From Arbacia lixula (lineage: Eukaryota > Echinodermata > Echinoidea > Arbacioida > Arbaciidae), in contig OZ022579.1 of the NCBI GenBank assembly GCA_963669155.1, forward strand, positions 23,449,270 through 23,513,269: a stretch of DNA of 64,000 bases, given 5' to 3'. Below the pieces are notes generated by a model. The model saw nothing but the letters and a program-made list of their open reading frames with translations. It did not search any database and was not told the origin of the DNA. The position numbers and the translations under genes were made by a program. Below, in pieces: positions 12,101-21,367 of the stretch. Each line of letters begins with the position of its first letter. The stretch's first letter is position 1.

Positions 12101-15100
12101 AATAGATCTACGTTCAAATGGGAAATCTTTTATGGATTTGAAGCAACTGGCATACAAAAATCCACCACCGTTACATGGACATCATATTGTTTTTACATGG
12201 ACAAGGAATTTTCATAAGTCAAAGTGCAATATGCCACGGTCTTTGAGAGACAATCCTGGATGAGACCCCATTTTTTTGCTCATGCCATTATTGGACTATA
12301 TTTGCCTTGTTGGAAAAAGATATGGATTTAGTGTTGTGGTATGTCACAAAAATTGCCCCAACCCCGTGGAATCTTCCAGAAATACACTGTTTCCCTATCT
12401 GATTTTCCTTAAGTATTTCCCATTCCGTTTCTCTGATGTGTCTATAGATGCTTATCCATTGATGTTGTTATTCCCCTTATAAAGGGAAAATGTATCATCC
12501 TGTGTATATTTTCAAACTGTTTGGATTTAATTCAGTGTTTTTTTCTTTTGCCATTGCAGCCTGCAGTCTTGGACAATTTACTGAATTCCATGAAGTATGT
12601 TTTGAATGGGATGGGCCTGTTACGCATTCCTCTTGCCAACTCTAGAAATAAGGTACGTTTGGTCGTGCTTTTCTCAATGTTAGGCTTCTGATATACAGAA
12701 GGAAGAATACAAATTGTTCCTTATCTCATTTGTATTTTACAATGAGATTTTTTTTCTGTGAAAACTATTGGAAACTTTACATACTCAAAACAGAAATGGT
12801 TTTAGGTAACTGCAAATACTTAATGGCTGATTTTATCATTCATCACACTTTTTTACTTACTTCTTTCAATTTCTTAAATATATTTAATTCAATATGTCCA
12901 TAGGGAGTGGACCTTTGATTCAATCCTTGGAGTTATACTGAATTTAATTGATTTTTGTATTTGTCCAATTTTAAAAATGTGGAATTTGGGCTATAATGTT
13001 CAATATCAATAATGAACAGTCTGTTATGAAAGATATACCACATGAAAGAGCAAAGGGTTAATCCATTTTTGGTATTTAGTGATATGTAGGGATTTCAAAA
13101 TAATGGTTTAAAGCAAAATAAAGGTTACTATGATCACTAATTCTTCAAATTGCACTGAAAAAGGTTGTAATTGCACTTGTGCTCTTTAAATTGGCACCAA
13201 CAGCACCATGCCCAGGCCACACTCCAGTGCCACCGCTGCTTCGATGACCACCACGTGATGAGGCCAGAGATGTCTGCTGCCCTCATGGCCCTGTGGAACG
13301 ATGCAGGGATCCGTCAGTGTGTCTCACGGGGTCACGAGTATGAGCTCAACGACTCTGCCCTCTAGTGAGTCTCTCTGCGGCATGTTGACCGATAGTCTGA
13401 ATATTTTACTGTTTTCTGACAATAAAATCATCTTGAACCCATTTGTGAATAAGTAAAACAAATAACAAGTAACTTTTGATATCAAGTTTAGAATATAAAT
13501 GAGGTATTAAATGAAAGAGCATAACTGTCTGCACACACCTATTTGTGTGTGTGTGTGTGTTTTAATGATATGTTTTGCCTATGAAATGATCTTTCTAAGT
13601 GAGCAAATAACAACATCTGTGAATTGGCAACACACAAGAAATGTATAAATCATGCTTTTGCTCTTCAAATCGGCACAATTATTGCCATAATTTGTATGTG
13701 TGGTAGTTAATGTAGAGCAATGGAATGTACCTTCCATTTTACAATGAAAGAAGGATCTATTGAAAATAATGTTGCCAATTTAAAAGCCAAATAGTAATGA
13801 GTTTTACTTTGAAATGCCTTTGTCATGAAAACATCATGGTTATTGATCGCATCACAGTAAAGCCTGCAAATTTCATGTTAAACCTACAGTGTTGCGTTTA
13901 TACTTCTGTCAGTATGTAATTTGTGAGAACTACTCACCAATGAGACTAATCTTTGTCTCAAATGTAATTTCTTTCAGCGCAACCAAATTCGTATCAAGAC
14001 AAAAGTTTGCCATGAACTCATTTTAAGCCAAACGATTTGCCACTTTGTAGGAGTTGAATGTATTACTCACAATAATATAATTTGTAAATGCTTGTACATT
14101 TACAGCTATTTTGAGAACATGGAGAGACTGACCTCAGAGAAGTACAAACCCAACACTCAAGACGTCCTGCGGGCAAGAGTGAGGACAACAGGAATCTTAG
14201 AAACTCACTTCAAGATCAGAGGCATCATCTTCAGGTAAGTGTAAGATCTTAGAAAGTAATTGTAAATATTGAAGCACTCATACAGTTAATCCTTTCAGTG
14301 CCATAGGTGCATGCAATGTGTCATAAGTCAGTGATCTTTTCCTTGCTTGGTAGTGAGAGAGTTAAAGGTATAGGGGACTGGAACATACTCCCATGAACCC
14401 TGTTCATATACACCACCTATCCACAAAATAAGCACCACATTTGTGGCAATTTTGCCAATACATTACCAATCACTGCGTATATGAACGGGAATCACACATA
14501 TAATGTAGTATTTGCTTCCTCCTTCTGCTTAATTTGTGGATATTTTGCAGAGCGAGACGTTTTAATGATACAGCAGTATTGCGGTATTAAAGCAAATGTT
14601 ATAAGCTGCAGGCGCAAAATAGCCGAAGCTGTTCAAAACACATATTACAGCTTTTTTGGTGTATATGATCGTTGTTTTTAGAGGCTCGCTGGAAACGTGC
14701 ATTGGTAATAGTAGCGTTACTATCATGATTATGGTATGTGAACAGGGCCGTGGGTAGCCTTCTTGTTTCATTTCAGGATACCAGGAAAGAATCATCTCAA
14801 AATGTTAAGATCATTGAAAATATCCTTAAAGGGAGTATACTGTACTGTACTGGGAAGACAAAAGGGCCTTCAAAAGGTGATTGTGAGCAATCTTCTTGCC
14901 AATGGTCTTAAATTCATGTATTGTCCATTTTAGAAATTTGCTGAAAGTTATTTGCCATAAAACTATGCACATTAGGAGTTATTCGTGATTTAATCACAAA
15001 TCCTCAAATTGTTCGGGCCGAACATTTTGAGGATTTGTGATTAAATCACTAATTATTCCAAATGTGGATCATATCAGAGCAAATAACTTTCAGCAAGTTT

Positions 15101-18100
15101 CTAAAATGGACAATACATAAATTTAAGACCATTGGCAAGAAGATTGCTCACAGTCACCTTTTGAAGGCCTTTTTGTCTTCCCAGTACAGTATACTCCCTT
15201 TAATCTTGTGATGATGGTAGAACAGTACATGTATTTGACATGATGAACAGCTCATAATCGTTACTAGTACCACCCCTTACTTGAATCCATTTTGGGACAA
15301 GATTTTTAGACCAGTGCCAGCAGCCTAAAGTGAGATTGCTGTTTGCACATTCAGCCACTGTACAGGAGTGTGTGCTTTATAGATAAACAAAGGGTGAATA
15401 GCGATCATACTTCTTGCTTATTTGGTCTCAATCCGTCTTCGCTGTTTCATATTCTTTTTTTTTTTATGCCTCCGCCACGAAGTGGCCGGAGGCATTATGT
15501 TTTCGGGTTGTCCGTCCGTCCGTCCGTCCGTCCGTACGTATGTCCGTCCGTCCGTCCGTCCGTCCGTACGTCCGTCCGTCCGTCCGTCCCGAATCCGTTT
15601 AGGCAATATCTTGAGAACCGTGAACCAGATTTGCTTCAAACTTGGTACATGTATGTATTGCATAAAACCAATGAAGTGTGTTAAATTGGGGTCAAATCTG
15701 ATTGAGGTCAAAGGTCAAAGGTCAATAAACATTGTGAAAAATTGCCAAAATTGACCTTTTTCACATTAAATCCAAATCCAAGTATACAATTCTCATCAAA
15801 CATGGTACAAAGATGGATCACTACTTGTAGGTAGATTGGTGACATTTTGGGTAAAATTCCTGAAAGTTTAGAGGTCAAAGGTCAATGAACTTTGTGAAAA
15901 AATGCAAAAATTTGACCTTTTTCACAATAAATCCAAGTCCAGGGATGTAGTTCTTATTAAACATGGTACACGGATGGATCACTACTTGGGGATAGACTGA
16001 TGACATTTTTGGTAAAATTCCTGAAAGGTCAGAGGTCAAAGGTCAATGCACTTTGCCAAAAATTACCTAAAAATTGCCCCCAAAGTGATATTTTTCAAAG
16101 TAAATCCAAATCCAATGGTACATTACCAACTAAACATGGTGCAAAGATGGTTCACTACTTGGGGTTAGACTGATAACATTTTTGGTGAAATTTCTCAAAG
16201 GTCAGAGGTCAAAGGTCAGTGCACTTTGCCAAAATTGGTTATTTTTCACAATGAATCCAAATCTAATGATTCAATTTAAACAAACATGTTATAGAGATGT
16301 GTCACTTCATGAAGGTAGACTGGTGGAGGTTTGGGTAAAATTCCTGAAAGGTCAGAGGTCAAAGGCTTATGAACTTTGCCAAAATTTGCTGAAAATTGCC
16401 CCCAAATTGATACTTTTAACAATAAATCCCAATCCAATTATGCATTTCAAGAAAACATGGTACAAGAATCATAAGGATACAAGGATGGATTTAGACAGAC
16501 TGGTAAGATTGGAAGTCAAAGAAGTAAGAGGTCAAAGGTCAAATGATCATTGCCAAACTTCGCTAAACATAGAAAAAGAGAATAAATGGTATTTTCATTT
16601 CACATAGGAATTCACTGGAACATTTCCAACCAAACCACCAGATTTTCTGGAAATAATCTAAATAGAGCTAGCAAAGAGGCGGAGGCATATTTATCGACAG
16701 CGTGGCAGTCGAATTGCTCTAGTTTTTTTTTAATAAACCTAAATGAAGGGTTAGTGTTGCATATAAAGCTGAAAATACAGCAAAAACTTAGGACTTAAAT
16801 ACTGGTATTTGTATACTTTGCTCTTAGAAATAATCCCCAGAAAAACAAACATATAGATAACTTCTGTGTGTGGTTTGTGTTATGTAATCATGCACTAGCT
16901 AATGTCTGTAAACTTAGCAGCTGGCAATTTGATTTAGATGTTATTTATTTGAGATAAAAGCAAGAGCAACAGCTGCAAAAACCTAATCCCTGCTTTAAAG
17001 ATTCTTGTGAAATGTCCATTGTATTCCAATGCCCCGTCTTTAAATAAGATTTGCAATTGATCACAACTTGACTTGCAATTAATATCAACCATAACTCTGT
17101 ACATCACAGATAGGGGATTGGACTTGCGATTGAATTAGATTAATCGCAACTCGTTATAGGACAGGACCCAGATACTGTGGGGGCAGTATACCCAGTATGC
17201 CACATTGTAATATCTCGCACACATCTTCGCAATTTCTCTCCTAGATTATACGATGTCGGAGGTCAAAGGTCAGAGAGGAGGAAGTGGATCCAGTGCTTTG
17301 ATGATGTCAAGGCATTGCTGTTTGTAGCTGCTCTGAGTGGCTATGACATGGTGCTCTTTGAAGATCCCGAAGTGGTAAATCTCCAATTTCTTTTAAAGGG
17401 AATATACTGCACTGGGAAGACAGCAAACCTCCAAACAGGTGATTGTGAGTAATCGTCTAACCAATGGTCTTAAATTATTGTGTTGTCCATTTTAGCAGCT
17501 TGCTGAAAGTTATTTGCCCTCAAATGATCCACATTTGGAGAAATTAGTGATTTAGTCGTAACTTCTCGAAATGTTCGGCCCGAACATGTTGAAGATTTGT
17601 GATTTAGTCACTAATTACATGTACTCCAAATGTGGATCATTTGAGGGCAAATAACTTTCAGCAAGTTTCTAAAATGGACAATACATGAATTTAAGACCAT
17701 TGGTAAGAAGACTGCTCATGATCACCTGTTTGGAGGCTTTTTGTCTTCCCAGTACAGTATATTCCCTTTATTGAATATTCCAAGAATAATAATTTCCAAA
17801 ATAGGTTACTGCTTTAACATTGATTAGTTGTACACTGTTTCTTTTATTTTATTAGTCATAAGAATGATGATCTCCCAGTAAGGTTAATGCATAGTTGGGT
17901 CAAGCTCATAAACCTTCATGGATTAGCTACCTGGGCCCTGTTGCATAAAACTTACCATTGATGGTAACTTTGTCATTAATGGTAACTACCATGGAGACCT
18001 TGATTTTGATTGGCTGTTGAGCCCTGTTACTATGGTAGTTGCCATTGATGGCAAAGTTACCATCAATGGTAAGTTTTATGCAACGGGGCCAAGATGTAGC

Positions 18101-18220
18101 TATGTAGCCTCATATAAACTTAGTAATGTGTCATAAATATGGTCCCCGGCTTTGGGCATAATACCATCTGCTCAATAGCCTATCTGGCTGCAGTAGCCTA
18201 TGTACACTGTGGAAGCAGCT

Positions 18221-18288
<68 letters not shown>

Positions 18289-18344
18289 TCTCACTCTCTC
18301 TCTGTCTCTCTGTCTCTCTATCTCGCTCTCTCACTCTCTGTCTC

Positions 18345-18390
<46 letters not shown>

Positions 18391-19313
18391 TCACTCTGTT
18401 TGATTATAAACAGAATGTTATTTTCTATCTTTCATCTGCATGCACAGAACGTGACTACAGGATAGTGAGAAGGTGTATGAGTGCATAGCCTGCAATATTT
18501 CTGTTTAAGATAGAGAGTGAATAGTCACAACTGGGTACATGTACGTCAAATTTAATAGAAGCAATCAATTTCTCTGTACCAGTAGACAGAGAGTGCTGTA
18601 AAATGAGTGATTTGAAACCTGTCTGTTATCTTTCTTTCCCATTCACAGAATCGACTACAGGAGAGCTTGAGGCTGTTCGAGTCTATCTGCAATAACTGTT
18701 TCTTCCGGCAGACCACGATGATTCTCTTCCTGAACAAAGTAGACCTGTTCCAGTACAAGATCCTGCACACCAACAGGCAGCTTCATCAGTACTTCCCAGA
18801 TTACCAAGGTAAGAATGGTCTCTTTAACTCTTTCAGCGCCAGACAGAAGGAGGTTCTATGGGATTTGTGTATATTACCTGGGAATAAGTTCACACACGGC
18901 ACATAAAGCTGTACAAGTGTTATAGAAAATATCCCTCATTTTATTCTGAAAATGTTATTTACTATTGTTGCAAAATGTGTTATAGAAAATATCCCTCATT
19001 TTATTCTGAATATTTTATTTACTATTGGTGCAAAATGTGTATTTCCATTTTCATGGTTTTGCATCATTGCTGTCACAGATGAAAATGGAGGTTTTATGAG
19101 AATGAAATCTGTCTCCTTGCAGGTTCCGAGTATGACATTGATGCCGCTGCGAAGTACATCCAGCGCCGCTTTCAGCAGTGTAACCGCAACCCCAAGAAAG
19201 AGGTGTACCCCCACTTCACCACGGCAACAGACACGGACAATATGGAGGTGGTCTTTCAGGTCGTCACCAACACCATCGTTAAGGACAATCTGGAGGCTGC
19301 ATCGCTCATGTGA
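5993..19313 (+). CDS. Heterotrimeric G-protein alpha subunit, 8 coding exons, 359 aa; class uncertain (possibly Gv)
   Basis: Joined exons 5993-6116, 7831-7922, 12560-12652, 13204-13364, 14106-14234, 17245-17374, 18649-18808 and 19123-19313 give a stop-free 1080-nt CDS with GT/AG introns. The protein is a membrane-anchored GTPase that couples GPCRs to effectors. Seen motifs: P-loop GAGESGKST (residues 42-50), switch I with catalytic Arg181 and Thr184 (RVRTTG), switch [10 protein letters not shown] with catalytic Gln207, guanine-specificity NKVD (272-275), and TTAT (329-332) in place of the usual TCAT. The N terminus MGTCVS fits myristoylation at Gly2 and palmitoylation at Cys4. The body is closest to Gi/o by eye. 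The tail ends AASLM instead of CGLF, YNLV, YELL or MLQ, and the pertussis-toxin Cys is Ala356. Length fits the family (about 350-360 aa). The start is chosen for its GCCATGG context and lipidation motif. Membership of the animal Gv class is an inference. Confidence 0.96.
6508..7220 (+). mobile_element. LINE ORF2 C-terminal remnant in G-alpha intron 1
   Basis: A broken plus-strand frame reads [18 protein letters not shown], then [40 protein letters not shown] and [15 protein letters not shown], the conserved region after the reverse transcriptase in CR1/Jockey-like LINEs. Stops (for example after DKATT) and a frameshift near 6795 show decay. Its orientation matches the host gene. Confidence 0.85.
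7420..7756. mobile_element. Foldback/MITE with TTTAAAGGTAGCCCGTCCC ends
   Basis: The left end TTTAAAGGTAGCCCGTCCC matches the inverted right end (GGGACGGGCCATCTTTAA). It is 337 bp, noncoding, and sits in G-alpha intron 1 just before exon 2. Confidence 0.7.
7831..7922 (+). CDS. G-alpha exon 2 (P-loop, residues 42-72)
   Basis: The acceptor TTATGTAG precedes 7831 and the donor AAG|GTAAGA follows 7922. It completes Gly42 and encodes AGESGKST, the switch-free start of helix alpha1 and the linker to the helical domain. The 92-nt length differs from the 43-nt second exon that I recall for vertebrate Gi genes. Confidence 0.95.
7969..8427. mobile_element. Foldback family B, copy 1
   Basis: The arms carry GGTTTCAATAAAAGCAGAAA and the inverted TTTCTGCTTTTATTGAAA, with TCCGTCAAAGGATGAGA against its inverted partner inside. 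Other copies are at 26108-26555, 28177-28643 and 39523-39800. This copy lies in G-alpha intron 2. Confidence 0.75.
9220..9575. mobile_element. Foldback family A, copy 1
   Basis: An almost complete palindrome: arms with GCAATCTTCTTGCCAATGG and AAAGTTATTTGCCCT return inverted about a central AATGTTCGGGCCGAACATT. Starts TTAAAGGGCATATACTG; the right end is eroded. G-alpha intron 2. Confidence 0.8.
10219..10462. mobile_element. MITE family G, copy 1 (eroded)
   Basis: The left end GACAAAAGGAAGCAAATAAC and interior CACATCATGTTAGA...TGAATATCTC match the copy at 63107-63348. The right end CTTGCCTCCTTTT is decayed. Confidence 0.6.
10463..12559. other. G-alpha intron 2, 3' part
   Basis: AT-rich DNA with a T-rich stretch (10630-10900). 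No repeat pair or coding segment was recognised; the short frames here have no coding features. Confidence 0.6.
12560..12652 (+). CDS. G-alpha exon 3 (helical domain, residues 73-103)
   Basis: Acceptor CCATTGCAG, donor AAG|GTACGT, 93 nt, phase 0 at both ends. It encodes [19 protein letters not shown], matching helix alphaA of the all-helical domain. A 4.6-kb intron precedes it. Confidence 0.93.
13204..13364 (+). CDS. G-alpha exon 4 (helical domain, residues 104-156)
   Basis: The acceptor CCAACAG and donor CTCTA|GTGAGT bound 161 nt ending in phase 2. It holds [13 protein letters not shown] and the family signature YELNDSA before the linker to switch I. GC content is clearly higher than in the flanking introns. 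Confidence 0.96.
14106..14234 (+). CDS. G-alpha exon 5 (switch I, residues 157-199)
   Basis: The 129-nt exon has acceptor TTTACAG and donor TTCAG|GTAAGT. It encodes [19 protein letters not shown], containing the catalytic arginine (181) and the Mg-binding threonine (184). The length equals that recalled for the corresponding Gi exon. Confidence 0.97.
14826..15203. mobile_element. Foldback family A, copy 2
   Basis: Complete copy from TTAAAGGGAGTATACTG to CAGTATACTCCCTTTAA with the palindromic centre near 15003-15033. G-alpha intron 5. Confidence 0.87.
15466..16722. mobile_element. Pearl/Helentron-like element with (CCGT)n and DR1-bearing repeats
   Basis: A terminal hairpin (GCCTCCG/CGGAGGC stem, 15468-15493) is followed by a (CCGT)n microsatellite (15508-15590), then several ~150-175-bp direct repeats. 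Each repeat has GGTCAAAGGTCA and a CATGGTAC...GATGG segment. The 11-bp end ATGCCTCCGCC recurs inverted at 16678-16688 and the element may end in CTAG before a T run, as Helitron-type ends do. The architecture resembles bivalve 'pearl' elements (recalled family). No transposase is present. Confidence 0.75.
17245..17374 (+). CDS. G-alpha exon 6 (switch II, residues 200-243)
   Basis: The 130-nt exon has acceptor CTCCTAG and donor AGTG|GTAAAT. It encodes [19 protein letters not shown] with Gln207 and the switch II/III region. The donor lies only about 18 nt before a 378-bp foldback element (17393-17770). By chance, codons for GGQRS form an AGGTCAAAGGTCA string at 17260-17272. Confidence 0.97.
17393..17770. 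mobile_element. Foldback family A, copy 3
   Basis: Starts TTAAAGGGAATATACTG and ends CAGTATATTCCCTTTA. It is inserted just downstream of the exon 6 donor in G-alpha intron 6. Confidence 0.85.
17932..18090. mobile_element. MITE family C, copy 1
   Basis: GGGCCCTGTTGCATAAAACT pairs with the inverted AGTTTTATGCAACGGGGCC. The ACCATTGATGGTAAC motifs are repeated inside, so almost the whole 159 bp can fold. G-alpha intron 6. Confidence 0.88.
18226..18389. repeat. (CT)n microsatellite in G-alpha intron 6
   Basis: About 160 nt of CTCTCT with scattered GT and TA interruptions, immediately upstream of the exon 7 relic. It forms a very long pyrimidine tract on the transcribed sense strand. Confidence 0.96.
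18420..18510 (+). pseudogene. Degenerate duplicate of the start of G-alpha exon 7
   Basis: A pyrimidine-rich stretch with CACAG followed by GACTACAGGATAGTGAGAAG aligns with the exon 7 acceptor and its [12 protein letters not shown] codons at 18625-18700. The copy has in-frame stops (TAG, TGA) and small indels, so it cannot be used as an exon. It looks like a relic tandem exon duplication. The alignment was made by eye. Confidence 0.5.
18649..18808 (+). CDS. G-alpha exon 7 (NKxD motif, residues 244-296)
   Basis: The 160-nt exon has acceptor CATTCACAG and donor CCAAG|GTAAGA. It encodes [12 protein letters not shown] and the guanine-recognition loop FLNKVD. A degenerate copy of its first ~60 nt and of its acceptor lies about 200 nt upstream. 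Confidence 0.97.
18918..19037. repeat. 60-bp tandem duplication in G-alpha intron 7
   Basis: The unit starting TGTTATAGAAAATATCCCTC occurs twice in a row with only a few mismatches, about 85 nt before exon 8. It makes up over a third of this 314-nt intron. Confidence 0.9.
19123..19313 (+). CDS. G-alpha exon 8 (C terminus, residues 297-359, stop)
   Basis: Acceptor CTCCTTGCAG; the reading frame ends at TGA 19311-19313. It encodes the alpha5 helix that contacts receptors. The TCAT base-recognition motif reads TTAT. The last 11 residues are [11 protein letters not shown], which fits no standard class tail. Confidence 0.96.
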
Positions 19314-19455
19314 TGAATGCTGAAGGCTGATTGGACAGCCAGGATTTGAATTTGTACTTTGTCGGAGTGGAGTAGCAACTGTACTATGTTTGCTACCATG
19401 ACTATGCCTTGCCATTTTAGCCACTGGGGGCCAAGTTCAGCTGCTGTGTACTATG

Positions 19456-20051
19456 TAGTGGAGAAGGAGCAAGAAACTGGATTGATGGAGGAGAGGAACG
19501 AGGGAAGAGGAGAGGGAGGAAGACTGAAGAATGGGAAGAGGGAAAAGAGGAGGGAGGGAAGAGGAGAGGGAGAAAGACAGAAGAATGGGAAGAGGGAAAA
19601 GAGGAGGGAGGGAAGAGGAGAGGGAGAAAGAGGGAAGAGAGAGAAGAGGAGGGAGGGAAGAGGAAGAGAAGAGGGAGAAATAAGGAAGAGAGAGAAGAGG
19701 AGAGGAGAGGGAGAAAGAAGGAAGAGAGAGGAGGGAGGGAAGAGGAGAGGAGAGGGAGAAAGAAGGGAGAGTGTGGGAGAGGGAGGAAGATAGAAGCAGG
19801 AGATATCGGAGGAGGAGGAGAGGAAGGAAAAAAGAAAAGAGGAGGGAGAGGATGAAGGTGGACAAGAAGGAAGAAAAAGTGAAAGGAAGGAGAGAGAGGA
19901 GGAGGATGAGAATGGACAGAAGCATGAAGAGATAGAAGGAAGAGCAGGATATGGTAAAGAGGAGAATAATGAAGGAGGAAGAAAACATACAAGGTCATAG
20001 GAGAGAAGGATGGGGAGGAGGAGGAGGAGGAGGAGGAGGAGGAGAAGGAGA
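19456..20051 (+). repeat. Polypurine tract in the presumed G-alpha 3'UTR
   Basis: Nearly 600 nt of A and G with few pyrimidines begin ~145 nt after the stop. It contains a ~60-nt unit (AGAATGGGAAGAGGGAAAAG) repeated at about 19530 and 19585, and ends in (GGA)n. Long frames across both strands are artefacts of composition. No polyadenylation site was fixed; AATAAA occurs near 20866 and 20935. Confidence 0.9.
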
Positions 20052-20211
20052 TGGTCTAATCAGTTTGGAGCATGTGAATCACATATTATTCCAGACACAG
20101 ATATCTTACAGTGTCACTGACTTGATTGAGCCCAACCTACCACTTTTTAACCTCTGTCAGTGGAAGAAGCCTGGAAATGTCTACATATGTCGAATGTCAT
20201 GTATAAGAACC

Positions 20212-20397
20212 TGGGGGGTGTTTCACCAAGCTGTTTGTAAGTTACGAATGACTTTACGACCGACTGGTGGTCCCTTCTTGTGCTAAATGCGATACCACAC
20301 TTTATTCATTGAGAATCTGATTTAGCACAAGAAGGGATCACCAGTCGTTCGGAAAGTCGTTTGTAACTTACGAACAACTTGGTGAAATACCCCCCTG
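20212..20397. mobile_element. MITE family E
   Basis: GGGGGGTGTTTCACCAAG pairs with the inverted CTTGGTGAAATACCCCCC. Inner arms TTTGTAAGTTACGAA and GATCACCAGTCG also pair, giving a 186-bp hairpin. Confidence 0.85.
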
Positions 20398-21367
20398 GAG
20401 ACTGGATGGAATATGGGGAAAATGATTTGCTATTCTTCCCAAGCTTGCATACATGTTTCCATCTTTTCATACAAAAATAATTGCAGGGATTACATTGTTG
20501 CCAACTACATCAAGCATACATGTTGCTCGAAGAGACGTCCCTCTTTGTCTGTCAGTCAGTGGCTGGGTCTGAAACTGCCCATACTAACTGCCATACTGCA
20601 TTCTGTGTACAAGCATCGCTACATCAGGGATGTGTTATGGAAGGATATGAAACAACTTTCTTTCTTTGAACCCATGCGTGGCACCGCCGAAAAAAAATCT
20701 TCTCTTCTCAGCATGTGCTTTTCAGGTGTTTTGATAATAACGAACAGGATTGCGTAGCAACGGTTTCTCAGATAGAACAAAAGAAATGTAGAGTCTTATT
20801 TCGCTTGTCCAGTTCTGTTGGATTGCATCAATACTTTTGTGAGGAAAAGAGATATCAGCGAACAAAAATAAACAGTTTTTTTTCTACTAAAATATCTCAG
20901 TTGCACGCAAATGCATGCAAACTCTGTTAATGAAAATAAACAGCTTAAGATATAATGTTGATAATGATTGAATCCCACATTTGCAGAAATCTGCAGAAAG
21001 TGAAGAAATTTGTTAATTGTGTAAGTAAGAATATGATCTTATATCTCCGTTTGTGCATCATTCAACAGTTATTTAGAAGAAAACCGAGTACAGGATCTTT
21101 AGTGGTGTTGCTCGTAACCTTCTTGAAAATTGCACAAAAATGTGAAAAGAAACATAACTTCCAGAGACAAAACAGTGAATTAAAGATATTGCTTTCCAAG
21201 TTGACAGCAGCTAAATGTCGGTGCCGCGCATGGGACATCAAAGCATTGTAGTGATTGTGGAATGCTTTTGACATTCATAAGCACGCTTTAGTATCCATAC
21301 AGATGTTGAATATTTATGCTCGAGTTGTTTCTCCTTCCTAACACGTCCCTGCGTACATTGAGACACA

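Noticed and set aside
15343-15754. Frames rich in SVRPSVRP
   Set aside because: They read through the (CCGT)n run of a repeat element.
17260-17272. Perfect AGGTCAAAGGTCA (DR1) inside G-alpha exon 6
   Set aside because: It is produced by the codons for the invariant GGQRS segment, so its presence is explained by coding constraint; no regulatory role is claimed.
18131-18465. Ser-Leu and Arg-Glu frames
   Set aside because: They are translations of the (CT)n microsatellite in an intron.
19359-19998. Frames of 140-190 aa on both strands
   Set aside because: They result from the stop-poor polypurine tract; composition is Arg/Glu/Gly or Ser/Leu/Pro only.
20413-20757. Plus-strand frame of 114 aa after the polypurine tract
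   Set aside because: No family resemblance; amino-acid make-up follows the AT-rich background.
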